A stretch of DNA of 64,000 bases from Chryseobacterium suipulveris (GCF_022811685.1 NZ_CP094532.1:2133501-2197500); one strand, 5' to 3'. Positions 44,424-53,163 are shown, numbered from the stretch's first letter. The notes: generated from the letters alone by a model not told the origin. A program made the numbers and translations.

Positions 44424-45140
44424 TCATGAGAAGAATTTATCATCTTTCCAATTTTTAGGATTGTTGATAATATAATTTTTGATCCTTTCAAATTCGCCAT
44501 CATCACGAACAATATGGTCGTGAAATCGGGATTGCCATCCGAATACAATATCATTCTCGTTCGCGTATTTTGTTATGGCAGATTTCAAACTGCCTATTGC
44601 AACAGATAATAAACCTTTGCGTTTTGAAATATCCTGCATTTTTTTGTTGACGATGTTTTCTGGATTTATTTCGGAAATTTCGTTTTTTTTCGTTTCGTCA
44701 ATTTCGATTAATAAATGTAAATGGTTGGGCATGATGATATATTCAATCACGTTTGCATACCGATTGTGATTTGCCAAATTGATTATGCAATCATTGGTAT
44801 AATTTGCAATTTCCGTCGGCTGTAGAAACGGCGCATGCGCCGTTTCATTTTCGTGCGCCGTTTCATTTCTATGCGCCGTTTCATTTCCATGCGCCGTTTC
44901 ATTTCCATGCGCCGTTTCGTTTTCGTGCGCCGTTTCATTTCCATGCGCCGTTTCGTTTTCGTGCGCCGTTTCGTTTGGAATCGGGGCATGCCCCGATTCT
45001 ACGCGCCCCGTTTGTACAATTTCCCCAAAATAATGCATCCGATATTTGGTGCAAATGGTAATGAAATAAATGCCGCCATTGTAATCGTGCCATTTGGCAC
45101 GTGCAGATCCAATTCGATATTTATTTCGGAATTTTTCCAT
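44424..45140 (-). CDS. REP-associated tyrosine transposase (RAYT) with repeat-encoded insert
   Basis: The product has 238 residues. The Y1 transposase core is intact: DYNGGIYFITICTKYRMHYF near 19, the metal-binding HxH in MPNHLHLLIEI (H140, H142), and a candidate catalytic Tyr223 in RIKNYIINNP. Relatives cleave and move REP palindromes as single strands. Residues 47-106 are not part of the family. They read NETAHE/NETAHG repeatedly and come from the 180-bp repeat block. The insert sits between FGEI and EIANYTND, a loop in relatives. It lies inside the hsd operon, between hsdS and hsdR. Confidence 0.88.
   Translation of the reverse strand: MEKFRNKYRIGSARAKWHDYNGGIYFITICTKYRMHYFGEIVQTGRVESGHAPIPNETAHENETAHGNETAHENETAHGNETAHGNETAHRNETAHENETAHAPFLQPTEIANYTNDCIINLANHNRYANVIEYIIMPNHLHLLIEIDETKKNEISEINPENIVNKKMQDISKRKGLLSVAIGSLKSAITKYANENDIVFGWQSRFHDHIVRDDGEFERIKNYIINNPKNWKDDKFFS
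44823..45002. repeat. 180-bp block of 18-bp repeats capped by palindromes, within the RAYT gene
   Basis: Left cap 44825-44846 is a perfect palindrome (GAAACGGCGC-AT-GCGCCGTTTC), right cap 44978-44999 is another (GAATCGGGGC-AT-GCCCCGATTC). GTAGAA begins the block and TTCTAC ends it. Between are seven full 18-bp units from 44837, each GCGCCGTTTC plus eight bases, and an eighth running into the right cap. 180 bp is ten times 18 and keeps frame. Confidence 0.95.
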
Positions 45141-45199
45141 TTTTTATTTTGTTGTTTTAATTGCGTTTGATTGATTTGTTTTTGATTTTTTTCATTTTT

Positions 45200-45299
45200 G
45201 TAGAAACGGGGCATGCCCCGTTTCTACAAAAATCCCCGTTTCTACAAAAATCCCCGTTTCTACAAAAATCCCCGTTTCTACAAAAATCCCCGTTTCTAC
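45200..45299. repeat. REP palindrome and four 18-bp repeats upstream of the RAYT gene
   Basis: 45200-45227 is a perfect 28-bp palindrome, half GTAGAAACGGGGCA. Then AAAAATCCCCGTTTCTAC occurs four times in tandem (45228, 45246, 45264, 45282). The half-palindrome forms the repeat unit. Same GCATGC-centred family as the caps inside the gene. Confidence 0.95.
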
Positions 45300-45355
45300 A
45301 AAAATCAACCCCGTTCCACGACAAACGTTATTAATCATAAAATCATTTTTTATTT

Positions 45356-46663
45356 TTAATTCTCCACCGCCATCTTACCCAGCAGCAGACTTTTTAATTC
45401 TTCTAGTTTTTGGTTTTGTCTTGTCAGTGACTCAAGTTTATCAATTATTTTATGAAAGCCTGATTTCAAAATAATTTCTTTAGGTGGATTTATTATTTTT
45501 ATTTCTTCAATAATATTTTTGCTGATATTTTCTTGCGCACCTCCATTTGCCATTGCTTTTATTTAAATTTGTTTGTTTAAAAGAGAATAATAAAGAAAGC
45601 TTGCTTCATCGTAAGAATTACAAATCATTGCGCAACAAGCTTGGTTCGTCGTAGTTTCAAATTTTAAAAATCCTAATTGACTTGCAGTTGCACCATACAT
45701 TGCCATAAGTACAGCGTTTTTAGGAATCAATTTCGTAGAACTATTTCTAAAACCTAATGTTGAAATATATTCTTCTGCCTCAATTATGATGTTATTCGAA
45801 ATTTCGCCAGTTTTTATCCAAGGAATATCATTTGAATTCCAGTAATCTAAATTATCTCTACTAGGTGTAGCTCCGTTTTTCATTTCCTTACAAAAGTGCT
45901 TTACTGACACGACTTTCCACCCCTCTGGAATTTCCTTTCCCAGTTCCTCATTATAAACCATTGCACCGCCGGAGGATTTGTAACCCGTCATTGCGAGCGG
46001 TAGCGTGGCAATTTCGTTGTATGGACTTTGTGGTTCCGCTACCATTGAGATTGCTTCGTCGTTCGTTCCTCGCTCCTCGCAATGACGCTGGACTGGAAAC
46101 TCAAAATCCTCGAACCAATGCCGGTAAATGGTTTGCGCGGTTTCTTCCAGTTTTTCGCAAAGTCGGTTGTTCAGTTGGATGCGCTGTTCTACGGTTTGGT
46201 ATTCGGCAACGAGTTCTTTTTGTTTTTCAAGTGTCGGCAAAGGAAATTCCATATTCAAGAAATCTTCCCATTCCAAACTTCCCCGCACTCCACCAACTGC
46301 CAGAAAACAGGCTTCACGGTCAAACTCGCTTCGTGAAAACCACATCATAAGATATTCTGGGAACAGCTGTTGCTCATCCATAATCTCAAAAACAGGATAA
46401 GCCGCAGAAATAATGGCGGGTTCATCTTCCTTCCATAAAGCAACCGGCATTTTCTTATCTCGACGAACCTGCATTGTACTGCACGCAAACTGATTTTTTC
46501 TGATGATTTTATAAGTTGACATATCCGTTCCCACCGTATTGGCAACTGATGGAATGAAAACTTTATTGATGGTAAGACCACTAAGGTTTTTCACTTCCAG
46601 ATTTCGGTTTCGTTCATCTACCAAACGCACATAGTCGCCTAACCTTCTATAATTCGACTGCAT
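45356..46663 (-). pseudogene. hsdS: Type I restriction enzyme, S subunit, with in-frame stop
   Basis: The specificity subunit recognises the target sequence for both methylation and cleavage. Target recognition domain 1 and the conserved helix (LPTLEKQKELVAEYQTVEQR to TIYRHWFEDFEF) end near residue 190. TRD2 runs from about 245 to a TAA at 45563-45565 (residue 367). In the same frame past the stop, IKAMANGGAQENISKNIIEE and a C-terminal helix LTRQNQKLEELKSLLLGKMA continue to 45356. A 102-bp element sits between the halves (residues 193-226). A 366-residue product would lack the C-terminal helix. Confidence 0.85.
45986..46087. mobile_element. 102-bp element with perfect 12-bp terminal inverted repeats, inside hsdS
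   Basis: Begins CGTCATTGCGAG (45986-45997) and ends CTCGCAATGACG (46076-46087). 102 bp equals 34 codons and has no stop in the hsdS frame. It encodes residues 193-226, absent from the usual FEFP...YKSSGG spacing. A related degraded piece is at about 2404. Confidence 0.85.
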
Positions 46664-48245
46664 AACCTAACTGTTCAAATACTTTTAATAATTCGGCGTT
46701 GCTTTTCTGTTCGGCTTTCAGCAGCTCCACCAGTTCGGTTTGCAGTACACTCATCTTTTCGTGATAATCCACATTTTCATCACGGTTCACAAACTCAATA
46801 TATTTGCTCGGAACCAAAGAATAATCTTTGGCTTTTATTTCTTCGGTGGTGGCGGAATAGCAGTATTCGGGGATGTTGTGATAAACCACCCCGCTCTTCG
46901 AGCACCCCTCCAAAGGAGGGGAATTTCCTACTGTTTGCCAATTGTGGTAGGTTTCCGTTATTTTTTGGATGTCTTCTTCAGAAAACTGGATGTATTTTTT
47001 CTCAAAAGGAATACCCATTTCCCTAAGATCCATAAACAATACTTCCTCTTTTCGGTCACGGTAACGGCGAACCTCATTTCCTTTTTCCACCGTGCGCTGC
47101 GTCTTATTTTTATTAATAATCCACATGGTAACACTAATATTGGTGGTATAAAACATATTCTGTGGTAGGATGACAATGGCTTCTACTAGTCCGTTGTCCA
47201 CTAATGCTTTGCGGATGGCTTTTTCAGTACCGTCACCACTCAAAGCACCGTTTGCCAGAATAAAACCTGCCACACCGTTTTCCGAAAGCTTGGAAACCAT
47301 GTGCAGAATCCAACCGTAATTAGCGTTACTTGTTGGCGGAACTTCGTAACCGTTCCATCTTGGATCATCCGTCAGTTCATTCGTGGCGCGCCAGTCTTTT
47401 TGGTTAAAAGGAGGATTCGCCATAATGAAGTCGGCTTTCAAATCCTTGTGCTGGTCGTTGGAGAAAGTATCGGCGGCAATATCACCCAAATTGGCAGAAA
47501 TCCCGCGAATCGCCAAATTCATTTTAGCCAGTTTGTAAGTGGCATTTGTATATTCCTGTCCGTACACGGAAATCTGTTTTTTGTTTCCCTGATGTTCATT
47601 CACAAACTTGATACTCTGCACAAACATTCCGCCTGAACCGCAACACGGATCATAAATCTTGCCTTCAAAAGGTTCAATCATTTCGGCAATCAGGTTAACA
47701 ATCGATTTCGGGGTGTAGAATTCTCCTTTTCCCTTGCCTTCTGCCAAAGCAAAATTGGAAAGAAAATATTCATACACTCTTCCTACCAAATCGTGCTCTT
47801 TATCGGCAATGGTGTTAATCTGATTAATGGTATCGAGCAACGCAGAAAGTTTGCTCACATCCAGTCCCAATCGGGAAAAGTAATTATCGGGAAGTGCACC
47901 TTTCAGCGCAGGATTATTCTGTTCAATCGTAAAAAGTGCAGTATCGATTTTCAGGGCAATGTCCTGCTGTTTTGCGTGTTGCATAATATAACTCCAACGC
48001 GCTTCTTCCGGCAGGTAGAACACATTTTTCATGGTGTAGAATTCCACCATATCGGCAAACTGTTCTTTACCTTCGGCAATAAGTTCCTGCCGTCTTTCTT
48101 CAAAGGTATCTCCTGCAAATTTCAGGAAGATTAAACTGAGAACGATGTGTTTATATTCAGCAGATTCCACCGAACCCCGCAATTTGTTGGCGGAATCCCA
48201 TAATGTTTCTTCGATGCTTTTGGATTTGGTTGTTTTCTTGGCCAT
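46647..48245 (-). CDS. hsdM: Type I restriction enzyme, M subunit (N6-adenine methyltransferase)
   Basis: The product has 532 residues. N-terminal HsdM helical domain (IEETLWDSANKLRGSVESAE), SAM-binding motif I DPCCGSGGMF near 200 and catalytic motif IV MANPPFNQKDW near 282. It modifies adenine in the sequence set by HsdS. It starts the operon and overlaps hsdS by 17 bp. Residues about 440-453 (SPPLEGCSKSGVV region) are encoded by a REP-like insert, lying before the NIPEYCYSAT segment. Confidence 0.95.
   Translation of the reverse strand: MAKKTTKSKSIEETLWDSANKLRGSVESAEYKHIVLSLIFLKFAGDTFEERRQELIAEGKEQFADMVEFYTMKNVFYLPEEARWSYIMQHAKQQDIALKIDTALFTIEQNNPALKGALPDNYFSRLGLDVSKLSALLDTINQINTIADKEHDLVGRVYEYFLSNFALAEGKGKGEFYTPKSIVNLIAEMIEPFEGKIYDPCCGSGGMFVQSIKFVNEHQGNKKQISVYGQEYTNATYKLAKMNLAIRGISANLGDIAADTFSNDQHKDLKADFIMANPPFNQKDWRATNELTDDPRWNGYEVPPTSNANYGWILHMVSKLSENGVAGFILANGALSGDGTEKAIRKALVDNGLVEAIVILPQNMFYTTNISVTMWIINKNKTQRTVEKGNEVRRYRDRKEEVLFMDLREMGIPFEKKYIQFSEEDIQKITETYHNWQTVGNSPPLEGCSKSGVVYHNIPEYCYSATTEEIKAKDYSLVPSKYIEFVNRDENVDYHEKMSVLQTELVELLKAEQKSNAELLKVFEQLGYAVEL
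46885..46928. repeat. REP-like element inside hsdM
   Basis: ACCACCCCGCTCTTCGAGCA then CCCCTCCAAAGGAGGGG and AATT. Two adjacent palindromes: CTCTTCGAG and CCCCTCC-AAA-GGAGGGG. The relative at 11470-11527 is intergenic, so hsdM acquired it in frame. Confidence 0.85.
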
Positions 48246-48722
48246 ATATATTTTAAGTAATCTTTCAAAAATAAGGATTTTTATCCTCTTTTAGCTTATT
48301 TTATTGAAACGAATACAAAATAAAATAGAGTCTGCGCAGAAAGCAAAATCTTGAAGAAGTGCACTAACAAGAAGATTTACAATATATATATGCACAGAAA
48401 ATGAAATCAGAAAAATTTACTTTGCACTTTTGCGTGCAATTTTTTTCAAACGCACTTCTTATCGAATTATTTGAACCATTTGAACCATCTGCAACAATTG
48501 CAACAACTGCAACCACATACCGTCAATAGTCAATCCGCTTCGCTGTGAATTTCTGCGAGTCAATTTCTTTGAGTGAATTTTATTTCCTGAGACTTGAAAC
48601 TTGGAACAACTATAACAACCTGCACCCATTGCAACAACTGCAACACCTTGCACCCACTGCACCCTGCACCAACTTCCACCAACTTGACCAACTCTCGGCT
48701 CACTTTTTGCTGCAAGGGAAAC
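48246..48722. repeat. 477-bp gap with nonamer/heptad text
   Basis: No gene. At about 48472-48520 is a 9-bp period: TTGAACCAT, TTGAACCAT, CTGCAACAA, TTGCAACAA, CTGCAACCA. At 48526-48608 is a partial copy of the 119-bp repeat family (TGAATTTCTGCGAGT). At about 48610-48690 are CAACTGCAACACC / TTGCACC runs to just before the MFS gene. An open frame beginning at 48594 is only this repeat text. Confidence 0.65.
48266..48273 (-). promoter_or_regulatory. -7 promoter element of the hsd operon
   Basis: TATTTTTG on the minus strand is an exact TAnnTTTG match, 20 bp before the hsdM start codon. No clear -33 box is visible. Confidence 0.45.
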
Positions 48723-50129
48723 ATGCCCGATTCTGCACAAATCTTCGATACCGCGACGAAAAGAATATTGCCGTTGATTTTAGCAACGGCCATTTTTATG
48801 CAGATGTTAGATTCGACTATTCTGAACACATCGCTTCCGGCGATCGCGAAAGAACTGAGAGAGTCTCCGCTTGATATGCAGAACGCGATCGTCAGTTATG
48901 TTTTGACTTTGGCGCTGTTTATGCCGGTTTCGGGATTTTTGGCGGATAAGTTTGGAACGAAAAAGATCTTTATCTTTTCGTTGTTGGTATTCAGTTTGGG
49001 TTCGTTGCTGTGTGCGTTGTCGCAGAATCTCACCCACCTTGTCGTGTCGCGGGTTGTGCAGGGAATCGGCGGAAGTTTGATGACTCCCGTTGGAAGATTG
49101 GCACTCATCAAAACCTTTGACAAAAACGAAATCTTACGCGCGCTGAACTTTGCGATTGTCCCCGCCTTAATCGGCCCGGTTCTCGGACCGCTTGTCGGCG
49201 GCTATCTCGTAGATTATCTTTCGTGGCACTGGATTTTCCTCATCAATATTCCGATCGGTTTGCTGGGAATTTTTCTAAGCATGCGCTTTATGCCGGATTA
49301 CAAATCCTCCACCATTAAGTTTGATTTAAAAGGGTTCCTGATTTTCGCGTCGGCTTCCCTATTTCTGTCGATCGCACTTGAAAGTTTCGGGACGGCGAAA
49401 AACACGACACCGGTTCTTTTGATATTTATCCTGGGATTCCTAATGATTTATTTCTATTACCGGCACGCTAAAAAAACAGACAACCCTATTTTTCCTCTGA
49501 ATCTCTTCCAGGTAAGAACTTTTAGAGTCGGTATTTTGGGAAATCTTGCCACGAGATTGGGAATCAGCGCCATCCCCTTGCTTTTGCCATTAATGGTACA
49601 GATCGCTTATCAGGAAACGGCGGTAGTTTCGGGATGGATTGTCGCACCGATGGCTTTGACGGCGATGTTCGGGAAATCATTTGTGGTAAAAATCCTCAAT
49701 CACTTCGGTTATCGCAGGACTTTGATGACCAACACCTTCATTATCGGAATCCTGATCTGTATGCTCGGAATTCCGGGAATCAACACTTCGATTTATTGGT
49801 TCATCCCGATTATTGCGGTTCTGGGATTCTTTAACTCGATACAATTTACCTCGATGAACACGATTGCAATTGCAGATTTACGCCATTCCCACACCAGCAG
49901 CGGAAATTCCTTACTTGCAGTCAACCAGCAACTCGCGATCGGTTTTGGGATTGCTTTGGGACTCGTCGTGCTCAAACTTTTCGAGCGCAGTTCAGGATCA
50001 GTCGGTGGCGACATTCATCTCGCATTCCGTTACACGTTTTTTGTCGTAGGATCACTGACGTTTTTATCCGGATTCGTTTTCCGGCGACTGCATTTCCGTG
50101 ACGGCGACAATATGAAGTCGGAAGGATAA
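48723..50129 (+). CDS. MFS exporter, DHA2 (14-TMS) family
   Basis: The product has 468 residues and about 14 hydrophobic segments. Motif A SGFLADKFGTKKIF lies after TM2, motif C-like PALIGPVLGPLVGGYLVDYLSWHW at about 135 (antiporter signature) and MQMLDSTILNTSLPAIAKEL at the N-terminus are typical of EmrB/QacA-type drug efflux. Substrate unknown. The ATG at 48723 has AAGGGAA a few bases upstream and is preferred over a repeat-derived extension. It diverges from the hsd operon. Confidence 0.9.
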   Translation: MPDSAQIFDTATKRILPLILATAIFMQMLDSTILNTSLPAIAKELRESPLDMQNAIVSYVLTLALFMPVSGFLADKFGTKKIFIFSLLVFSLGSLLCALSQNLTHLVVSRVVQGIGGSLMTPVGRLALIKTFDKNEILRALNFAIVPALIGPVLGPLVGGYLVDYLSWHWIFLINIPIGLLGIFLSMRFMPDYKSSTIKFDLKGFLIFASASLFLSIALESFGTAKNTTPVLLIFILGFLMIYFYYRHAKKTDNPIFPLNLFQVRTFRVGILGNLATRLGISAIPLLLPLMVQIAYQETAVVSGWIVAPMALTAMFGKSFVVKILNHFGYRRTLMTNTFIIGILICMLGIPGINTSIYWFIPIIAVLGFFNSIQFTSMNTIAIADLRHSHTSSGNSLLAVNQQLAIGFGIALGLVVLKLFERSSGSVGGDIHLAFRYTFFVVGSLTFLSGFVFRRLHFRDGDNMKSEG

Positions 50130-50180
50130 GCGGCTTCGCGGTGAATTCGCTATGCTGTCAATGGTCAATTCGCTTCGCGG

Positions 50181-50299
50181 TGAATTTCTGCGAGTGAATT
50201 TATTTTCCCAACCTGAAACTTGAAATGCAAAGCATTCACGAACTCAATTTAAAAAATAAATAAAATTGTGAGTAAACCTGCAACTTGAAACTTGGAACT
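50181..50299 (+). repeat. 119-bp direct repeat, right copy
   Basis: Same orientation and, by eye, same sequence as 39529-39647. The two copies bracket 10.5 kb holding HIRAN, J-domain, hsd operon and MFS genes. Confidence 0.9.
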
Positions 50300-50504
50300 T
50301 GAAACCAGCATCAACAACTGCAACAATTGCACCCATTGCACCAATCTGCACCTTGCACCCTGCACCAATTGCAACAACCTGCACCTCGCACCAACCTGCA
50401 CCTCTGAACCACTGAACCCACCCACCAACTCTCCAACTCTCCAACTCTACAACACTCACCCTCCCTTCTTACCCTACATCAATGTTTTTGCATTTTACTT
50501 GAAG

Positions 50505-50512
50505 TACTTTTG
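50505..50512 (+). promoter_or_regulatory. -7 promoter element of the pirin gene
   Basis: TACTTTTG matches TAnnTTTG. With a start a few bases downstream, the ATG at 50536 would have a normal short leader, while the ATG at 50524 would be almost leaderless. Confidence 0.45.
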
Positions 50513-50535
50513 TAACATTAATAATGAGAGAAAAA

Positions 50536-51411
50536 ATGGCAACAAAAAAAGTAGAAATCATCGTGCAGCCGAGAACCCCACATTTCGTGGGCGACGGCTT
50601 TAGAGTGCATAACTTCATTCCGAGCGGCTATCATTTGGATATGAAGAGAACGGATCCGTTCATCATGTTGGATTACAATTCGAAGTTTCATTTTTCGGGA
50701 ACCGACACTCCGCGGGGAGTCGGCGTTCACCCACACCGCGGATTTGAAACCGTGACCATCGCTTATCAGGGAAAAGTGGAACACCACGATTCTGCCGGTG
50801 GCGGCGGAATTATCGGACAGGGAGATGTGCAGTGGATGACTGCTGCAAGCGGCGTTCTTCACAAAGAATTCCACGAAACGGAGTGGGCAAAAGAAGGCGG
50901 GATTTTCCAGATGGTGCAGCTGTGGGTAAACCTCCCGGCAAAAGATAAAATGAGCCCGCCAAAATACCAGGCGATCGCCAACGAAGAGATGACGAAAGTG
51001 GATTTGGGCGAAAACGGGCACATCGAAATCATCGCGGGAAATTATCAGGATCAAAAAGGACCTGCATCGACTTTCACGCCGGTGAATCTGATGAACGCCA
51101 AACTGAAAAAAGGAGGAACAGCAGAGTTCAGTTTCCCTGCGAATTTCAATACTGGAGCATTGGTAATCGAAGGCAGCATCACGGTAAACGGCGAAGAAAA
51201 AGTCGCGACCGACCATTTCGTGCTGTTCGAAAATGAAGGCGAAACTTTCACCATCGAAGCTCCGGAAGATTCCATCGTGCTCATCATCAGCGGAGAACCG
51301 ATCAACGAACCGATTTTTCCACACGGACCTTTCGTGATGAACACCCGTGAAGAAATCATTCAGGCATTCGACGACTTTAATAATGGAAAGTTTGGCTATC
51401 TGGAAGATTGA
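50536..51411 (+). CDS. Pirin family protein
   Basis: The product has 291 residues. A bicupin with the pirin signature GVGVHPHRGFETVTI near residue 53, whose His pair and following His/Glu bind metal, and GDVQWMTAASGVLHKEFHE near 95. Pirins act as quercetinase-like dioxygenases or regulators; the role here is unknown. I prefer the ATG at 50536 to that at 50524 because GAGAAAAA sits in front of it. Confidence 0.88.
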   Translation: MATKKVEIIVQPRTPHFVGDGFRVHNFIPSGYHLDMKRTDPFIMLDYNSKFHFSGTDTPRGVGVHPHRGFETVTIAYQGKVEHHDSAGGGGIIGQGDVQWMTAASGVLHKEFHETEWAKEGGIFQMVQLWVNLPAKDKMSPPKYQAIANEEMTKVDLGENGHIEIIAGNYQDQKGPASTFTPVNLMNAKLKKGGTAEFSFPANFNTGALVIEGSITVNGEEKVATDHFVLFENEGETFTIEAPEDSIVLIISGEPINEPIFPHGPFVMNTREEIIQAFDDFNNGKFGYLED

Positions 51412-51434
51412 CGATTAATACATCAGAAACCGAC

Positions 51435-51486
51435 GTCGGCATTTTGAAATCTTTAACGAAAAGATATTCAGGATGCCGACTTTTTA
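51435..51486 (+). terminator. Probable terminator after the pirin gene
   Basis: GTCGGCAT and ATGCCGAC pair over 8 bp across a 30-nt loop, followed by TTTTT. The large loop lowers certainty. Confidence 0.6.
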
Positions 51487-51651
51487 ATTTAACAGGAATT
51501 TAACGGTTGCCAAGCGTCGTGATTCCACCAAATATCTGTAAATTCATCTTTCGAAAAGACAATGATATTAATATGTTTTATCTATTAACTTTAATTTTTG
51601 CTATTGATAAAATCTAAATACCTTTACCTTACAATTGAAAAATCAAATATT

Positions 51652-53163
51652 ATGGATGACAAGAAAAAACTGACAAGACAAACCGGAGCACCAGTTGGTG
51701 ACAATCAGAATGCAATGACAGCCGGGCCAAGAGGTCCGATGTTGCTTCAGGATGCATGGTTTATTGAAAAAATGGCGAACTTCGACAGAGAAGTAATTCC
51801 TGAAAGAAGAATGCACGCCAAAGGTTCGGGAGCGTTCGGAACTTTTACCGTTACGCACGATATAACGCAATATACAAGAGCAAATATCTTCAGCGAAATC
51901 GGTAAGAAAACAGAAATGTTTGCACGTTTCTCAACGGTTGCCGGCGAAAGAGGTGCTGCTGATGCAGAAAGAGACATCCGTGGTTTCGCTCTTAAATTTT
52001 ATACTGACGAAGGAATTTGGGATTTAGTTGGAAACAACACGCCGGTATTTTTCTTCCGAGACCCGATGAAATTCCCTGATCTAAATCACGCCGTAAAACG
52101 CGACCCAAAAACCAATATGAGAAGTGCCCAGAATAACTGGGATTTCTGGACGTTATTGCCGGAATCGCTTCATCAGGTTACTATTATTATGAGCGACCGC
52201 GGAATTCCAAAAGGATACCGCCATATGCACGGTTTTGGCAGCCACACCTACTCTTTCATCAATAAAAATAATGTAAGATATTGGGTAAAATTCCATTTCC
52301 GCACGCAACAGGGAATTGAAAACCTGTCCGATGAAGAAGCAGCGAAAATCGTTGGTATGGACAGAGAATCTTCACAACGCGACTTATTTGAAGCCATTGA
52401 AAGAGGCGATTTCCCAAAATGGAATTTATTCGTTCAGATTATGACGGAGGAGCAGGCAAAAACCTATCGTTTCCATCCATTTGATTTAACGAAAGTTTGG
52501 TCTAAAAAAGACTTCCCGCTGATTCCGGTTGGAGAATTCGAACTCAATAAAAATCCGGATAATTACTTCCAAGATGTGGAGCAAGCCGCATTCAACCCGA
52601 TGAATATTGTTCCGGGTATCGGTTTCTCTCCCGATAAAATGCTTCAGGGCAGACTTTTTTCTTACGGCGATGCACAGCGTTACAGATTGGGCGTGAACCA
52701 TTTCCAAATTCCTGTGAACAAACCGAGATGTCCTTATCACGCGTTCCACAGAGACGGGCAAATGCGTGTTGATGCCAACTATGGCGATGCAAAGCATTAT
52801 AATCCAAACAGTTATGGAGAGTGGCAGGAACAGCCAGAGCATAAAGAACCACCATTAGAACTGGAAGGTTCGGCCTATGCACACAATTTCCGTGATGATG
52901 ATACCGATTATTTCACGCAGCCGGGCGATTTATTCAGAATCATTAAGGCCGATGGAAAAGCAGATTTGCTTTTCAAAAATACGGCAGCCCAAGTTGGTGG
53001 AGCGGAAAAGTTTGTGCAGATTCGCCACATCCGCAACTGTTACAAAGCCGATCCGGAATACGGAACGGGCGTTGCTGAAGCACTTGGGCTGACCATGGAT
53101 GAAGTGGATAACTTCGATATGTCTCCTTACGACAGATGGGCACCAAGACCAACCAACGGATAA
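51652..53163 (+). CDS. katA: Monofunctional heme catalase, clade III type
   Basis: The product has 503 residues and breaks H2O2 down to water and oxygen. Catalytic His55 lies in [13 protein letters not shown], catalytic Asn128 in [12 protein letters not shown], and the heme ligand Tyr338 in [14 protein letters not shown]. The [19 protein letters not shown] entrance motif near 91 is complete. Length is that of small-subunit catalases. The start at 51652 ([15 protein letters not shown]) fits the family; an earlier start at 51598 lacks support. A terminator follows. Confidence 0.96.
   Translation: MDDKKKLTRQTGAPVGDNQNAMTAGPRGPMLLQDAWFIEKMANFDREVIPERRMHAKGSGAFGTFTVTHDITQYTRANIFSEIGKKTEMFARFSTVAGERGAADAERDIRGFALKFYTDEGIWDLVGNNTPVFFFRDPMKFPDLNHAVKRDPKTNMRSAQNNWDFWTLLPESLHQVTIIMSDRGIPKGYRHMHGFGSHTYSFINKNNVRYWVKFHFRTQQGIENLSDEEAAKIVGMDRESSQRDLFEAIERGDFPKWNLFVQIMTEEQAKTYRFHPFDLTKVWSKKDFPLIPVGEFELNKNPDNYFQDVEQAAFNPMNIVPGIGFSPDKMLQGRLFSYGDAQRYRLGVNHFQIPVNKPRCPYHAFHRDGQMRVDANYGDAKHYNPNSYGEWQEQPEHKEPPLELEGSAYAHNFRDDDTDYFTQPGDLFRIIKADGKADLLFKNTAAQVGGAEKFVQIRHIRNCYKADPEYGTGVAEALGLTMDEVDNFDMSPYDRWAPRPTNG

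Larger units (their letters stand above)
50130..50535. repeat. Gap with the right copy of the 119-bp repeat and GCACC text
   Basis: No gene. 50181-50299 matches the left copy at 39529-39647. Then TTGAAAC heptads and TGCAAC/TTGCACC runs to about 50455. The promoter element of the pirin gene is at 50505. Confidence 0.8.

Noticed and set aside
44837..45299. CRISPR-like regular repeats
   Set aside because: Units are 18 bp, directly adjacent, and have no unique spacers; no cas gene is near. They are palindromic REP-type repeats.
48594..48722. Cys/His-rich N-terminal extension of the MFS transporter
   Set aside because: Encoded by the repeat text upstream; AAGGGAA precedes the ATG at 48723 and the family begins there.
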